Made by a program: the position numbers and the translations under genes
Shown here: positions 17,212-25,873 of the stretch, one piece after another
How positions within the stretch are numbered: the first letter of the stretch is position 1
Layout: each line of letters starts with the position of its first letter
NCBI GenBank assembly: GCA_009838515.1
Contig: VXRL01000020.1
Span: forward strand, 1 to 52,526
DNA from: Terriglobia bacterium
Lineage (GTDB): Bacteria; Acidobacteriota; Terriglobia; Bryobacterales; UBA6623
Direction of reading: 5' to 3'
DNA: 52,526 nt
The notes under the pieces: model-generated
What the model saw: the letters and a program-made list of their open reading frames with translations, nothing else
Databases searched by the model: none
What the model was told of the DNA's origin: nothing

Positions 17212-20200
17212 CTAGAAAATTATCTTCAGGCCGAACTGGATCTGCCGCGCAAACTGTTGCGGTGCCAGCCCGCCGATGGAGCCGAATACCCCCGCACCGG
17301 CGTCGAAGTTCGTGTTGGGCTTCCCGAAGTTCACGTTGTTGAACGCGTTGAAGAACTCGGAGCGGAACTGCAGGCCGACGCGTTCCGTCAGCCTGAAGTT
17401 CTTGAACAGGCCGGCATCGAACTGGAAAAGGCCCGGGCCGATGAGCACGTTTCGCCCAAAGTTGCCAAACGTGTACGCTGCCGGTTCGCTGAATGCCGAG
17501 AGGTTGTAGTACTCTTCCGGTGCGCCGCTCACGCCCCCGTAAGGGTCGCCCGCCAGATTCGGACGCTGGGCTCCCACGCGTGGGCCTATATTCGCGATAT
17601 CGCGCGGGACGGAAGTGTTGACGGGCGGCCCGCTGCTGCTGGTGATGATGCCCGTGAGCTGCCAGCCGCCTAGGACGGCATCGGCGACCTTGTTCCAACT
17701 CGCGCCGAACGCCTTGTCTCTCCCGAACGGGAGTTGCCAGACGTAGTCGAACGTGAAGGCGTGGGCGCGGTGAAGGTCCGAAAGCGCCCGGTCGCCCAGG
17801 ATGTCGTGCGGGTTTTGGGCCGTCTGGCTCGCCGAGAAGCCAGCTCCGAGGACATCGATCGTCTTTCCGAACGCGTAGTTTCCGCGGAATAAGAGACCGT
17901 CGGAGAAGCGTTTCTCGATCTTGAACTGCAGCCCGTGATAGATCGACGTAGATTGATTGCCCATCTCGCTCAGGGGGCCGTACTGCGGCAACGGACGGCG
18001 TGGCTGCACCTCTCCCGGCCCCGGTTGTGCCGTATTGACATTGGAGAACGTAGAGAGCTTGACGCCTCTGGTGCCGACATAGCCCAACTCGACCATCAAG
18101 TCTTCCGCCAGCTGGCGTTGGACGTGAAAGTTCCACTGCATCGTGTAACTGGTCCGATTGTTGCGGGGCACGATGTGCTGGGCGTTGGGCGCGACCGTGC
18201 TGCCCATCTGCACGTCCAGGTCAGGCGAAAACGTCGTCTCGACCGGGCTGACCGGCCCGCGATCGTTGAGGTTCGAGAAGTTCTCGCTAATCGCGAACGG
18301 CCAGTTGCCACGCACGCCTTGGGCCTCCCACAGGTAGTTGGTCATGTAGAAGACGCCGAATCCAGACCGCACGGTAGTCTTTTCGCCGAGGCGATAAGCC
18401 ATGCCCACGCGGGGCGCGAAGTTGTTGTTATCCGGCTCAACGATCCCGCGACGAACGTTCGGCCCTTCGCCGGTGATCGGGTTCACGCCGTCCCACAGGA
18501 ATTGGCCCGTCAGCAGATCGATCGAGGCCAGCAGGTCATCGCGGTGCTTCGGCCATTCGCTGTTGTCGTAGCGCAGGCCTAGGTTGACCGTCAGATCGGA
18601 TGTCGCTCTCCAATCGTCTTGGAAGAAGAAACTGTAGTCTTCCTTCCGCATGATCGCCGTCGTGCCCTGGCCGATGTTGCGGCTCGCCACTGTCGGCAGG
18701 CCGAGCAGGTAGGACGCGACTGCATTGCCAGTAGCGGCGGCGTTCTGCGGATCCTCGGTGGGCACCTTATTGAAGTTCATGTTGCCGGTGAAATAGCCAT
18801 CGTCGAGGTTGCGGTTGTGCTTGAATTCGAAGCCTGCCTTGATGCTGTGAGCCCCAGAGATCTTGGTAATCGTCGCGTACGCGCTGTACGAATCGTCGGG
18901 AAACGGAAAGCCGGTCTGACTCGGGCTTGCGAAGCCGGCGATCCTCCAGGCCGGGAAGAGCGGCACTGCTTCGCTCTTCAGAATCGGGATGCCTTGGATT
19001 CCGTTGCCCGTAATGAAGGCCTCGATGGCCTCCTTGCCTCCCGGAGCGCTGTCAGCGATCTGTAGGTTGTTCCGGTGATAGGAGATCTTCGTGTCGATGA
19101 TCGTGGTGGGATTCACAGTGTGCGTGTCGCTGATCATGATGTTCGTGAAAGTGTTGACCAGGCGGTTTTCCACGGTGAAATGAGCGGTTGGGCGAGGGCT
19201 CACCGAATCGCTGAAGTTGAATCGCCCGGTGAGGATGTTGTTGTCTCCGAACCGGTGATCGACCTTGCCCATCCATTGGTCGTTGTCGACTCGTGAAGCA
19301 TTCGTGTTGATCAAGTTCAACGCTTGGCCCGGCAGGTTCGGAGCAGACCACAGGATTTCCTGCAGTTGCTTGGTCGACGCGTTGATCCTGCTGGCGGGAA
19401 TCCTGTTGTTCGGCATCATCTGCCGCGACAGGCTCCCATCCGCGTTCTCCACCGTTGTCCAAGGATCAAAGAAGGGGTCCGCCGGTCTCCCTTGCGTGTC
19501 ATGGGAAAGGTCGCCGCTGAACATCTCGCTGGTGGGGACGACATTGAGCAGGGTCGATTCTCGGCTTCGTCGCTGGCCCTCGTACATGAAGAAGAAGAAC
19601 GTCCTATTCCTCGCGATCGGGCCGCCAACCGTGGTGCCGAACTGGTTCTGTCGAAATTCTGGCCGGGGTGTCCCGGACCGGTTCGCGAAGAACTCAGAAG
19701 CGTCCATGTTGTCATTGCGCAGAAACTCGAACGCCGTGCCGTGGACCTCGTTCGTTCCCGACTTGGTGACGATGTTGACATTCGCCCCCGCAGCAGTGCC
19801 GAACTCCGCAGAGGTGATATTGGTCTGGATCTTGAACTCCTGGATGGCGTCGATCGAGGGCTGCAAGCCGTAGGTCTTGAAGAAGCTCTCGTTGTTGTTG
19901 ACGCCATCGAGCGTGTAGTTGTTGGCCTCGCTGCGGAGACCGCTGATCGAGACTGCCGTGCCGGAAGTCTGGAAGGCCGTTAGCGCCCCAGCGCCGGCCA
20001 CGGCTCCTGGCATGAGGATGGTGAGCTGGGTGAAACTGCGGCCGTTCAAGGGCAATTCCACGACCTTCTTGTTGTCGACGGTCGAGGCGACGGTGGACGT
20101 GTCCGTTTGGAGCTGCAGTGCCGCAGCGCTAACTTCGACGACCTCGGTGACCTCGCCGATGGACAGGGTGAGATCGACACGCAGTGTCTGGTTCACAGCC

Positions 20201-20487
20201 AATACCACCCCGGTCTGCTGGGCTTGGCTAAAGCCGGGCATTTCGGCTGAGACCGAGTAGATTGCCGGAGGAAGCGACGGCACGGTAAAGCCGCCGGCCT
20301 CGCTGGTACTAACGACGCGGGCGTTGCCAGTGCCCTCGTTCGTGACAGTGACGGTGACGCCCGGCACGACGGCCCCGCTTTCGTCTGCGACATCGCCGAG
20401 AATTGTTCCGAATGAGGTCTGGGCGTGGATCGGCACAACGCTTAGCAGCGCCGTCAGCAAGACAATTGAACAGTTTTGCAGTCGCAT
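17212..20487 (-). CDS. Oar-like TonB-dependent receptor with carboxypeptidase-regulatory domain
   Basis: 1091 residues. Signal peptide 1-22 (ends IHAQ). Carboxypeptidase-regulatory Ig-like domain at about 25-112 (GTILGDVADESGAVVPGVTV). Plug domain at about 115-242 with LPLNGRSFTQL and the LDGVNNNESF motif. SGTNEVHGTAFEFLRNDN then opens the 22-strand barrel, which ends in FGLKIIF with a terminal Phe. No obvious TonB box is seen at the N-terminus. Such Oar-type receptors import or bind large ligands (peptides or glycans) in Acidobacteria and Myxobacteria; the ligand here is unknown. A GGAGG lies just before the ATG, and two hairpins sit in the leader. It heads an operon with two CRTAC1 genes, and a TPR gene is divergent on the other side. 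Confidence 0.9.
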   Translation of the reverse strand: MRLQNCSIVLLTALLSVVPIHAQTSFGTILGDVADESGAVVPGVTVTVTNEGTGNARVVSTSEAGGFTVPSLPPAIYSVSAEMPGFSQAQQTGVVLAVNQTLRVDLTLSIGEVTEVVEVSAAALQLQTDTSTVASTVDNKKVVELPLNGRSFTQLTILMPGAVAGAGALTAFQTSGTAVSISGLRSEANNYTLDGVNNNESFFKTYGLQPSIDAIQEFKIQTNITSAEFGTAAGANVNIVTKSGTNEVHGTAFEFLRNDNMDASEFFANRSGTPRPEFRQNQFGTTVGGPIARNRTFFFFMYEGQRRSRESTLLNVVPTSEMFSGDLSHDTQGRPADPFFDPWTTVENADGSLSRQMMPNNRIPASRINASTKQLQEILWSAPNLPGQALNLINTNASRVDNDQWMGKVDHRFGDNNILTGRFNFSDSVSPRPTAHFTVENRLVNTFTNIMISDTHTVNPTTIIDTKISYHRNNLQIADSAPGGKEAIEAFITGNGIQGIPILKSEAVPLFPAWRIAGFASPSQTGFPFPDDSYSAYATITKISGAHSIKAGFEFKHNRNLDDGYFTGNMNFNKVPTEDPQNAAATGNAVASYLLGLPTVASRNIGQGTTAIMRKEDYSFFFQDDWRATSDLTVNLGLRYDNSEWPKHRDDLLASIDLLTGQFLWDGVNPITGEGPNVRRGIVEPDNNNFAPRVGMAYRLGEKTTVRSGFGVFYMTNYLWEAQGVRGNWPFAISENFSNLNDRGPVSPVETTFSPDLDVQMGSTVAPNAQHIVPRNNRTSYTMQWNFHVQRQLAEDLMVELGYVGTRGVKLSTFSNVNTAQPGPGEVQPRRPLPQYGPLSEMGNQSTSIYHGLQFKIEKRFSDGLLFRGNYAFGKTIDVLGAGFSASQTAQNPHDILGDRALSDLHRAHAFTFDYVWQLPFGRDKAFGASWNKVADAVLGGWQLTGIITSSSGPPVNTSVPRDIANIGPRVGAQRPNLAGDPYGGVSGAPEEYYNLSAFSEPAAYTFGNFGRNVLIGPGLFQFDAGLFKNFRLTERVGLQFRSEFFNAFNNVNFGKPNTNFDAGAGVFGSIGGLAPQQFARQIQFGLKIIF

Positions 20488-20517
20488 TTACCCTCCCGGG
20501 AGCGAATTCATCGTCCA

Positions 20518-20549
20518 ACAGCCCGAACCGGCTGTGGCGGTATCCGCCA
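20518..20549 (-). promoter_or_regulatory. Two adjacent hairpins in the receptor operon leader
   Basis: Two perfect inverted repeats share one base: ACAGCC/GGCTGT (20518-20523 and 20530-20535, 6-base loop) and TGGCGG/CCGCCA (20535-20540 and 20544-20549, 3-base loop). They lie 21 or more bases before the Shine-Dalgarno sequence GGGAGGG at 20491-20497. No T-tract follows, so this is not a normal terminator. They could be an operator or an mRNA leader structure. Confidence 0.4.
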
Positions 20550-20740
20550 TCGTACCATTACGGTTGTCGAGCGTTGATTTTCTCCCATTCCGACTTGCTG
20601 GCCGCTGCGGTTCCGGCTTCTTGCTGCCTCATCGGTGCCGTGTTCGGGTGCTACGCCGCATGCTCCGATCTCAGCAGTTGGCCGACCGGGCGTGTGCTTG
20701 ATCCGGACCCAAGATTTCGGAGCCGGCCACTTGAACGAAA

Positions 20741-22477
20741 ATGGGACCTAGTGTGCTGAGTCGCGCTCTCAGGGCGTTTGCCGGACTGTTGGTTTGGTCC
20801 ACTTCTTTGGCCATTCCGGCCGCCACGCTAGCGGCCGACGGCAGCGAGCTGCTGTCGCAGGCACGCGCCCAGCGGGAAGCCGGCGACCTCCCTGCAGCTG
20901 CCCTGTCGCTGGAACGCCTGCTGTCCAGCGCATGGGACGGACACCCCGGTGGAGCGGCGCTCCCGATGCTCCACCGGGAGCTCGGAGAGGTCTATGCGGC
21001 CATGCAGCGGCCAGGCGATGCCGCCGCGGAATTCGAGCGATCTCTGGCGGCGGACCCCGCCCAAAGGGTCCTTCGTTACCAGACGGGCATCTTATACAGG
21101 CAGCTTGGCCAAGACTCCAAGGCGGCCGAGCATCTCTCAGAGGCATTTCAGCAAGGATTCCGAAACACAGCTGTACGGTTTCACCTAGCCGCCTCGCAGT
21201 TCGCTACCGGAAAGTTCGCGGCGGGGCTTGGCCATGCTCGCACGATCCTCCGGCCAAGCGCGCCGACCAGCGACGCTGCGCTGCGTGTCGGGCAACTCCT
21301 GTTCGAATACCACTTCTACCGCGACGCAATAGTTGCGTTTGAATCTGCCTTGGACGGGGCCGGCCAGCCCATGGAGGCGCGCGTCTACCTGGCTCTGAGC
21401 AATCACTTGCTCAACCGTCACGAGCGAACCGTGGAGCTGCTGCAGCCGCTCGTCGCTCCCGATGGCTCGGGGAATGCCGAAGTGTTGACCCTGCTAGCGG
21501 CGGCGCTAGCATCGCTGGACCGGTTCGAGGAGGCCGAGGCGTTGTTTGGGCAAGCCAGTGCCAAAGAGCCGTCGAGCCCCCATCCGTACCTGAACCACGC
21601 GCTTGTCCTGCTTGAGCAGGGCAAGGCCGAACGCGCAAGTGAATTGTTCGACAGGATGTTCCGATCGGCGGGGTCTGAAAGCCCGAAGGTCTTCTATGCG
21701 ATCCGGCGCAATTCCTGCCATGACGCCTATCACGAGACTGCGGGCCGTTCGAGATCTGGCGACGTGGGTGCCAATCCCGACCGAGGCCTCCAGTTCTTCG
21801 AGTTCGCTCGGTCGCTAAGCCGGCGGCACCACCATGGAACGGCTGTCGAGTTGCTGCGTGTCGCCGCCCGCGACACAAGCGACCGCGACCTGCCTCGGGC
21901 CAGGCTGCACCGCGCGCTCGGATTGAGTTGCTTGAATCTGGCCTCTGGCAACGACATCCCCACCCGGCTCCTGGAGCGAGCGACCGAGCTGAATCCGCTT
22001 GACCACAGGGCGCACTTCCTGCTCGGTCGCGCGTATCAAGAGAGGCACAGGCCCGAGCAAGCCGCCAAGGCCTTCCAGCGCGCGATCGAGCTGCAGCCTG
22101 ATGCATTGGCGTACTACACCGAGCTAGCTCGGTCGCTGATGTCGAGCGGAGGCGGTGTCGAACAGAGCGAGAGAGCGGGGTCGATTTTGGTCAAGGCAAT
22201 CCAGATCGATTCGTCGGATCCCGCCGCGCGCTTCGAACTGGGCAAGCTGCGGATGGGGCAGGGGCGTCTGGACGAAGCGGAGCAACACCTTCGCAAGGCG
22301 ATCGAGGCCGCGCCGGAATTCTATGAAGCGCACTACGTATTGGGACAGGTCTACGCACGAGCGAAGAAGACCGCACAAGCGAGGGACTCCATTCGTGCGT
22401 TTGAAGCGACGAAATCGGCCAACGAGGCTCGCTCGACAGTATGGAAGGACTCTACGGTCGGGATTGCAGCCGAGTAA
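20741..22477 (+). CDS. Exported TPR protein
   Basis: 578 residues. Signal peptide 1-32 (LLVWSTSLAIPAATLAAD). TPR units at about 38-320, for example MLHRELGEVYAAMQRPGDAA and VRFHLAASQFATGKFAAGL. A less regular middle (about 325-385) contains CHDAYHETAGRSRSG, and a second TPR block covers 385-560 (HFLLGRAYQERHRPEQAAKA, YEAHYVLGQVYARAKKTAQA). It is divergent from the Oar-CRTAC1 operon with 253 bases between starts and may share its control region. The single Cys-His patch in the middle could mark an insert, but I do not recognise a domain there. It is probably a periplasmic scaffold; the partner is unknown. Confidence 0.84.
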   Translation: MGPSVLSRALRAFAGLLVWSTSLAIPAATLAADGSELLSQARAQREAGDLPAAALSLERLLSSAWDGHPGGAALPMLHRELGEVYAAMQRPGDAAAEFERSLAADPAQRVLRYQTGILYRQLGQDSKAAEHLSEAFQQGFRNTAVRFHLAASQFATGKFAAGLGHARTILRPSAPTSDAALRVGQLLFEYHFYRDAIVAFESALDGAGQPMEARVYLALSNHLLNRHERTVELLQPLVAPDGSGNAEVLTLLAAALASLDRFEEAEALFGQASAKEPSSPHPYLNHALVLLEQGKAERASELFDRMFRSAGSESPKVFYAIRRNSCHDAYHETAGRSRSGDVGANPDRGLQFFEFARSLSRRHHHGTAVELLRVAARDTSDRDLPRARLHRALGLSCLNLASGNDIPTRLLERATELNPLDHRAHFLLGRAYQERHRPEQAAKAFQRAIELQPDALAYYTELARSLMSSGGGVEQSERAGSILVKAIQIDSSDPAARFELGKLRMGQGRLDEAEQHLRKAIEAAPEFYEAHYVLGQVYARAKKTAQARDSIRAFEATKSANEARSTVWKDSTVGIAAE

Positions 22478-22855
22478 CTGCGAGTCTTCCACATCGCCAG
22501 AGCAATGATCGTTTCGGGCCCCTTTACTCGAAGCCTGAGCGTCGTTAGTCCGATGCCCGATGCAGGTCCGGGTGTCAGCATCGGCCTAGTCTTTCGCGGA
22601 CGGCTCGCATCTGGTGTTCTGTGCCGCGAATGGGATGAAGAAATATCGGGCTCCAGCGAGCATCTTCCGGGTGCGATGGATCCTTTCCTAGATCTCCGTG
22701 TCCAGAACTTGCGCACGAATTCCTTGTCGTTGACAGATGCCATGTTCCGGTAATCAGATAATGTCCTGCTGCCGCAAGGCCGGAGGGCGGAACGGTCCGT
22801 GGACGCGCCGGTCTGATTGCCGCCGCGCTTGCGCTGGAGGCCTGCCGAGACCGCC
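22478..22855. other. Intergenic stretch of about 380 bp without a convincing gene
   Basis: This lies between the convergent TPR and DUF3604 genes. Both strands have short open frames but no ribosome-binding site, signal peptide or recognisable motif. Bases 22831-22855 belong to the repeat shared with 9539-9812. No T-tailed hairpin was seen for either converging gene. Confidence 0.6.
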
Positions 22856-23105
22856 CTATCTGGGCTCTTCGCCCCCGACCCAAACGGGCGATGACCACGC
22901 CATCGCGCCATCGAGCTGCTTGGCGCGGACGTAGTAGTAGTCGCCATGCCCGACTGCGCCTTGGTCGACGAATTCGAAGTCGCAGTCTAGCGGTTGGTCA
23001 TCGCTGACCAGTTGCAGGGTCACCCGGTCCGAATCAGGGTCCGCTGGCAGGTCCTCTTCCAATAGCCCGTCCCGCAGATCGGAGAATCGAAACTCGAGCG
23101 TCCGC
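22831..23105. repeat. Copy B of the dispersed repeat of about 270 bp (intact DUF3604 3' end)
   Basis: Matches 9539-9812 in the same orientation, covering the last 80 or so codons of the intact DUF3604 gene, its stop and about 25 bases of flank. This copy keeps the reading frame and so is the likely parental version. Confidence 0.8.
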
Positions 23106-25489
23106 GCTGGGTGGGTCCGGTAGGTCCGAACGTGGATCGGTGCCTTGCCGAATTCCGACCCTTCGTCCAGGCGGACGACGATCTGGGTCGAAGGCGTCGC
23201 GCCCTCGAGTTCGATCAGCACGGAATCGGCGCGGCCGCGCGTCGCAGTGCGAAAGTGCAGCCGATCGCCCTCCCGCTCCCAGCGCTCATGGTGTCGGTTC
23301 TCGATTCGCGGCGCCCGAAAGCCGGCAATCGCGGCGCCGCGAACCTCGATCGTGCCGCTCCACCTGCGAACCCCTCGCGGGCTGTCGCGGATGAACGGTT
23401 CCGAGGACGACTCGAAGGTGACTTGCGCCGTCACTCGGTCGGCGAGGCTTGCCTTAAGGGGCCGCATCCGATAGACCTCGTCGCCGTTCTTGACGACCGC
23501 CACTTCAGTGATCGGGGCGGTTCCCATAACGCGCGCTCGCAGGCGGCGGTCGTCGCTGTAGCCGATCCGCCGGCCCATCTGCTCGCCGTTCAGTTCGAGG
23601 TCGACGATGATCCGCTCGGCGGTCGTCGCAGCATACACCCGGCGCTGCTTGAGGGCGTCGAAGATGGCGTCGGCGGTCTTCTCGCTCGCCAGCGCGGCCG
23701 CCAGCCCGCCGAACTGGCTCATGCCCCGGGGGCGCGTGCCGGTGTAGCCGGGATGCGTCCGATGGTCGTCCGAGGCTGCAACGAATCCGACTTGATGTCC
23801 GTTCCGGAGGTAGTAGTTGCCGAACCACTCGAACGTGCCGTGCATGGACATGATCTCTACGAGGGATTCCATGTCGGTGTCGCTGTTCCGCCAATCCCCG
23901 GGTTGATGGGCGTGCGGAATAATGAGGACGTCGTTCGTGTCGTAGCGCTCGCGCAGACCTTGGTACAAGGAGGCGAGATTGGGTGCGAGCTGCGCGCCGA
24001 CCCGCTCGTCGAAGGGCCGGCGGTAGAAGACGTTATGGTGCCCGCCGAGCCTCCTTTGCACAGTCCATTCGTAGCCGAGGAAGGCGATGAATTCTCCGGG
24101 CTCGCTGTGGCGAATCACGGCCTCGCGGACGTTTTTCCACTCGAGGTCATCCATTGCGGTGTCGTGGTCGGACATGCCGTAGAAGTCGAGTTGGGCGTCG
24201 TCCCGCGCGTACCGGTAGGCTCCATCGATCGAGCCCTGTCCCTCGGCTAGCCCCGCGTGGGAGTGAGTTTCGCCCCAGTAAATGCGGTGCGGCGGATTGC
24301 TGCGCACCCAGACCGGGTTGCTGGAGCCCGTGATCTTGCCATCGGCGGACTCGAAGCCGAAACGGTAAACGCCCTGCTCGTCCAAGCGGATGCCCTGGAG
24401 CACGTTGAGAGCGGGTGCGCTGGCCGGGATGTCCCGGAAAGGCTCTCCGTTCAAGCTGACTCGGTAAGCCGGTATATCGCTTCTCGCCCGATTGAAGTTG
24501 ACGTCCTCGCTGCGGACAGCTAGGTCGAAGGCTTCGCCCGGTTCGACGACGGACGGCGCGAATCCCTTCACCCTCGCGGCTGCTGCGCCCTCCACTTGGA
24601 ACGCCTGCCAATGGTGTGTCGGATACCTGCCATCGCCGGAGTGATCCACATACACGGGCAGTACCGTCAAGTCGTTCTCGTACGTGTGAATGTGCCAGCC
24701 GCGCCCTCCGCCGGTGCGATCACCGTAGACCAGAGTGAAGGAGTCGCCTTGCGCGAGCGTGCCCCGCTCGAGCACGAATGCAGGCCTTGCGCCGACCGCG
24801 CTGTACCGCTCCGGACCCCGCGGGATCTCAACCTTCACGAACCGGACGTCTGGCTTGGAGGCCTTGATCGTGACGTAGCCATCGCCCGGGCCGTCGTTCT
24901 GCAGGTCGCCACGATCCCACTGCGAGTTTCGCCCGACCACGACCTTGCCTCCTTGCTCTAGGGCAAGTTCGCCGACGGTATACGTCAGCTCCACGGTGAT
25001 CCAAGTATCGGCCGTGAAAGGACCGTGCGAGCTGAGTTCGAACCGGCCCAAGGCTTCTGGCCGCTCGTCCTTAAGCAGGAGCTCTTCGATCACCTGATCG
25101 ATCCGCGCATCGGCATAGAAAGCGCGCCCGTCGGGTCGCTGAGAGGGAGACACTACGGGCTCGCGTCCCGCGCGCTTGGCATCGAGCAGCTCCCGGAAGG
25201 CGGTTTGCAGAATCCCGGTAGCGCGCTCCGGTACGGGGCCGCCGGCGAGGGCATAGTCGTTTATCCAGCGCCACAGCACTGGAGTGCGCTCGGCTAGGTT
25301 CGACCCGTCGGTTGAGTGCTGCGCCGCTTCGGTCTTGAGTGCTTCGACTCTCGTGCGCGCCTGAGGCGACATGTAGTCGTCGCGATTCCCGGACTGGGTC
25401 TGGGCACTGGCGTCTGGGCTCAGGCAGGGATGGATGGGCAAGACCAGCAAGGGCACCAGACAGCGGCCTAGTCCGGCGGGAATGCGCAC
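22856..25489 (-). CDS. Secreted DUF3604/PHP-like protein, long form
   Basis: 877 residues from a GTG at 25489, chosen because it gives a compact signal peptide (GRCLVPLLVLPIHPCLS, then DASAQ) with AGGAG upstream at a long spacing; ATG 25567 and an upstream start at 25657 stay possible. Residues about 40-330 form a beta-rich front half. The metal-site half carries WGETHSHAGLAEG, GMSDHDTAMDD, EWTVQRRLGGHHNVFY, IIPHAHQPGDW and AASDDHRTHPG, the DUF3604 (PF12228) signature with PHP-like His/Asp ligands. The C-terminal beta domain ends in AWSSPVWVGGEEPR and is the intact counterpart of the decayed copy at 9564. A sulfatase lies beyond it on the same strand; DUF3604 genes are often found near sulfatases, but the substrate is unknown. 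Confidence 0.87.
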   Translation of the reverse strand: MRIPAGLGRCLVPLLVLPIHPCLSPDASAQTQSGNRDDYMSPQARTRVEALKTEAAQHSTDGSNLAERTPVLWRWINDYALAGGPVPERATGILQTAFRELLDAKRAGREPVVSPSQRPDGRAFYADARIDQVIEELLLKDERPEALGRFELSSHGPFTADTWITVELTYTVGELALEQGGKVVVGRNSQWDRGDLQNDGPGDGYVTIKASKPDVRFVKVEIPRGPERYSAVGARPAFVLERGTLAQGDSFTLVYGDRTGGGRGWHIHTYENDLTVLPVYVDHSGDGRYPTHHWQAFQVEGAAAARVKGFAPSVVEPGEAFDLAVRSEDVNFNRARSDIPAYRVSLNGEPFRDIPASAPALNVLQGIRLDEQGVYRFGFESADGKITGSSNPVWVRSNPPHRIYWGETHSHAGLAEGQGSIDGAYRYARDDAQLDFYGMSDHDTAMDDLEWKNVREAVIRHSEPGEFIAFLGYEWTVQRRLGGHHNVFYRRPFDERVGAQLAPNLASLYQGLRERYDTNDVLIIPHAHQPGDWRNSDTDMESLVEIMSMHGTFEWFGNYYLRNGHQVGFVAASDDHRTHPGYTGTRPRGMSQFGGLAAALASEKTADAIFDALKQRRVYAATTAERIIVDLELNGEQMGRRIGYSDDRRLRARVMGTAPITEVAVVKNGDEVYRMRPLKASLADRVTAQVTFESSSEPFIRDSPRGVRRWSGTIEVRGAAIAGFRAPRIENRHHERWEREGDRLHFRTATRGRADSVLIELEGATPSTQIVVRLDEGSEFGKAPIHVRTYRTHPARTLEFRFSDLRDGLLEEDLPADPDSDRVTLQLVSDDQPLDCDFEFVDQGAVGHGDYYYVRAKQLDGAMAWSSPVWVGGEEPR

Positions 25490-25684
25490 GGCCTGTAAGA
25501 GCTCCTGCACGGGCGTACGAACATGGTGGCAGATCGCGGGCGCGGACGGGGTATCGGCCGTCCCCATCTCGGAAAGGTCGCTTGTCGTGCGGCTCGCTTG
25601 GCAAGCCGCCATCGGACCTTGCGAGAATCGGACTCTAGCTTCCGTGTCGGCAGTCAAGGCCAGGCCCAGGCGGCGCTTCTGGCA

Positions 25685-25873
25685 GTGTCGTTTCTCGTCG
25701 GTCGGCTATCGGCCACCCCGCTCTTCGGCCAAGCACTCAGCGTGAAGGTAACCGATCCGTTCTCGGACGCCGTCACCAATGCATCTGTGGCGATCGTAGA
25801 CCAAGAGATGCCGACCGATGACAACGGCGTCGCCGATGCGGGCCGGGGCCATCGTTATAGGCGGTTTGCGTAG
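25685..25873 (+). pseudogene. N-terminal fragment of a carboxypeptidase-regulatory/TonB-receptor-type gene
   Basis: A GTG-started frame of 62 codons opens with a hydrophobic leader ending in ATPLFGQ and continues ALSVKVTDPFSDAVTNASVA and MPTDDNGVADA. This is the beginning of the Ig-like carboxypeptidase-regulatory domain that starts Oar-like receptors (compare GDVADESGAVVPGVTV in the receptor at 17212). Similarity stops after about 50 residues and the frame closes inside the 3' end of the convergent sulfatase gene. It looks like the 5' stub of a receptor gene cut off by rearrangement. The start choice is uncertain. Confidence 0.5.

Noticed and set aside
17120..18136. N-terminal extension of the second CRTAC1 gene
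   Set aside because: It is Arg/Pro/Gln-rich noise antisense to codon structure inside the receptor gene; ATG 17119 after the receptor stop fits better.
22351..22947. Minus-strand frame of 198 codons
   Set aside because: Its first part is an out-of-frame reading of the DUF3604 3' end and its last part overlaps the TPR gene; no ribosome-binding site.
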